Source: Rhodococcus triatomae (lineage in GTDB: Bacteria; Actinomycetota; Actinomycetes; Mycobacteriales; Mycobacteriaceae). From it: a DNA stretch of 64,000 nt. Under the pieces are notes generated by a model. It was not told the origin of the DNA and did not search any database. It worked only from the letters and a program-made list of their open reading frames with translations. Shown here piece by piece: positions 63,144 to 64,000 of this stretch. The stretch is from positions 3,038,001-3,102,000 of the forward strand of contig NZ_CP048814.1 of the NCBI RefSeq assembly GCF_014217785.1. Reading direction: 5' to 3'. The translations under genes were made by a program, and so were the position numbers. Every line of letters begins with the position of its first letter. Positions within the stretch are counted from its first letter, which is position 1.

Positions 63144-63360
63144 GTCCCACCCTCGCTCTCATCCCGTGTGTGAGCAACATACAAGCAGCAACCGTCGCGC
63201 CGGGCGATTCGTGCCTTGCCTGCGCCGTCCGGACGGATCGAGATTTCCGCCGGAAACGCTAGTGTGAGGGAACCAAGGACTGAGAGAGAGATCCGAGCGG
63301 TGAGATTCGGGCGGTGGGTCCGATCCCGACACGACCGTTCGGTCCGGACAGGGGTAGTCG

Positions 63361-64000
63361 ATGCGCGGTGACGGTGACGGCTGGGCAACCAGCCCCGACG
63401 GACGTCGTCACTGGGGCCGGCACGGGGCCGCGGGACTGCTCCTGCGGGCGCCACTGGACGACGGGACACCTGCCGTCCTGCTGCAGCATCGGGCGGCGTG
63501 GAGCCACCAGGGTGGGACGTGGGCTCTGCCCGGCGGTGCCCGCGACTCCCACGAGAGCACCGCCCACGCCGCGGTCCGGGAAGCCCACGAGGAGGCCGGA
63601 ATCGATCCGGCGTCCGTCGACGTCCGCGCCGAGGTGGTGACGATGCGGGTGCCGGGTGGATGGAGTTACACCACCGTTCTCGCCGAGACCTACTCGCTCC
63701 TGGACACCGTTCCCAACGGAGAGAGCACCGAGCTCCGGTGGGTCCGCGAGGCCGAGGTCGCGGCCATGCCGTTGCACCCGGGATTCGCGGACGGCTGGCT
63801 ACGGCTGCAGACCCGGCCGGTGCGGTTGCTCGTCGACGGGGACAGCATCGCCGCCGACGTCCCGGCCCGGGTACCGCGGATCGTGGCACTCCCGGACGGT
63901 GCGTTCGGGTGGATCTCGGAGATCGCCCGCTCCAGCGCGCTGGGGGAGGGGACGTTCGGCGCGGTCACCCCGTCTCGGGACGGAGCCCTGACGGCGGTGC
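63361..64000 (+). CDS. mutT3: Nudix hydrolase MutT3, 3'-truncated by the window
   Basis: The reading frame from ATG 63361 stays open to the end of the window, so 213 residues are visible. The start RGDGDGWATSPDGRRHWGRHGAAGLLLRAP and LLQHRAAWSHQGGTWALPGGARDSHE match mycobacterial MutT3. The Nudix box runs GGARDSHE ... REAHEEAG. It would hydrolyse oxidised or other nucleoside triphosphates. Its visible C-terminal part (LLVDGDSIAADVPARVPRIVALPDG) has no Nudix feature I can name and looks like an added module. It is divergent from glnX, 217 bp away. Confidence 0.88.
   Translation, partial: MRGDGDGWATSPDGRRHWGRHGAAGLLLRAPLDDGTPAVLLQHRAAWSHQGGTWALPGGARDSHESTAHAAVREAHEEAGIDPASVDVRAEVVTMRVPGGWSYTTVLAETYSLLDTVPNGESTELRWVREAEVAAMPLHPGFADGWLRLQTRPVRLLVDGDSIAADVPARVPRIVALPDGAFGWISEIARSSALGEGTFGAVTPSRDGALTAV

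Overview
The window reads as chromosomal DNA of a high-GC, mycolic-acid actinomycete, most likely Rhodococcus or a close relative. The basis is very high GC with GTG starts and 1-8 bp gene overlaps throughout, F420 genes, pknG, MmpL and WS/DGAT genes, and a backbone in the order I recall for the Mycobacterium tuberculosis Rv0390-Rv0413 region: rhodanese-metZ on one side, then fgd-pta-ackA and, further on, pknG-glnH-glnX-mutT3. This is recognition from memory, not a database result. No rRNA, tRNA, CRISPR array or transposase was seen.

Layout. 1-4.9 kb: an arsenic-type island with a fused ArsR-acetyltransferase regulator facing two flavin monooxygenases and an MFS pump across a promoter with three spaced operator pairs. 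5-8.5 kb: a small protein with a sliding-clamp-type tail, a DinB-fold protein and a six-gene Asp23/GlsB envelope-stress operon. 8.5-12.7 kb: cobalamin/cobinamide salvage (BtuFCD plus a metallo-beta-lactamase-CobU fusion), closed by a perfect 53-bp palindrome. 12.8-17.1 kb: fprA, a membrane protein, rhodanese-metZ and a DUF3558 protein. 17.2-24.4 kb: GtrA-like protein, TetR-controlled DHA2 pump, TspO-like protein, a HAD phosphatase and a TauE/SafE protein split by a 1.2-kb insert flanked by direct repeats. 24.6-35.7 kb: a long operon behind a SAM-I-type riboswitch, with a peptide-type ABC importer, four luciferase-like monooxygenases and a DUF1684 protein, read as organosulfur scavenging. 36.2-42 kb: fgd, an ArsR-VOC pair, an F420-type nitroreductase, pta-ackA. 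41.9-43.5 kb: a frameshifted acyltransferase and the second copy of an uncharacterised small-protein family.

43.7-56.9 kb holds the most unusual unit: a TetR gene and a tightly coupled operon of acyl-CoA dehydrogenase-like protein, thioester-reductase-like SDR, class III aminotransferase, SRPBCC protein, acyl carrier protein, fatty acyl-AMP ligase, second acyl-CoA dehydrogenase, WS/DGAT-type acyltransferase and MmpL exporter. A convergent alpha/beta-hydrolase and a small membrane protein follow, and a related operator-like motif lies at both ends. The enzyme set matches the logic of tambjamine alkyl-amine synthesis (activate, load on ACP, desaturate, reduce, transaminate), here without NRPS or PKS but with an acyltransferase and a lipid exporter. 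The proposal is a fatty-amine or N-acyl-amine lipid that is made and exported. Chemistry is inferred, not shown.

56.9-64 kb: a HAMP-linked class III cyclase with substituted catalytic residues, then pknG-glnH-glnX, the nitrogen-sensing kinase module, and a 3'-truncated mutT3.
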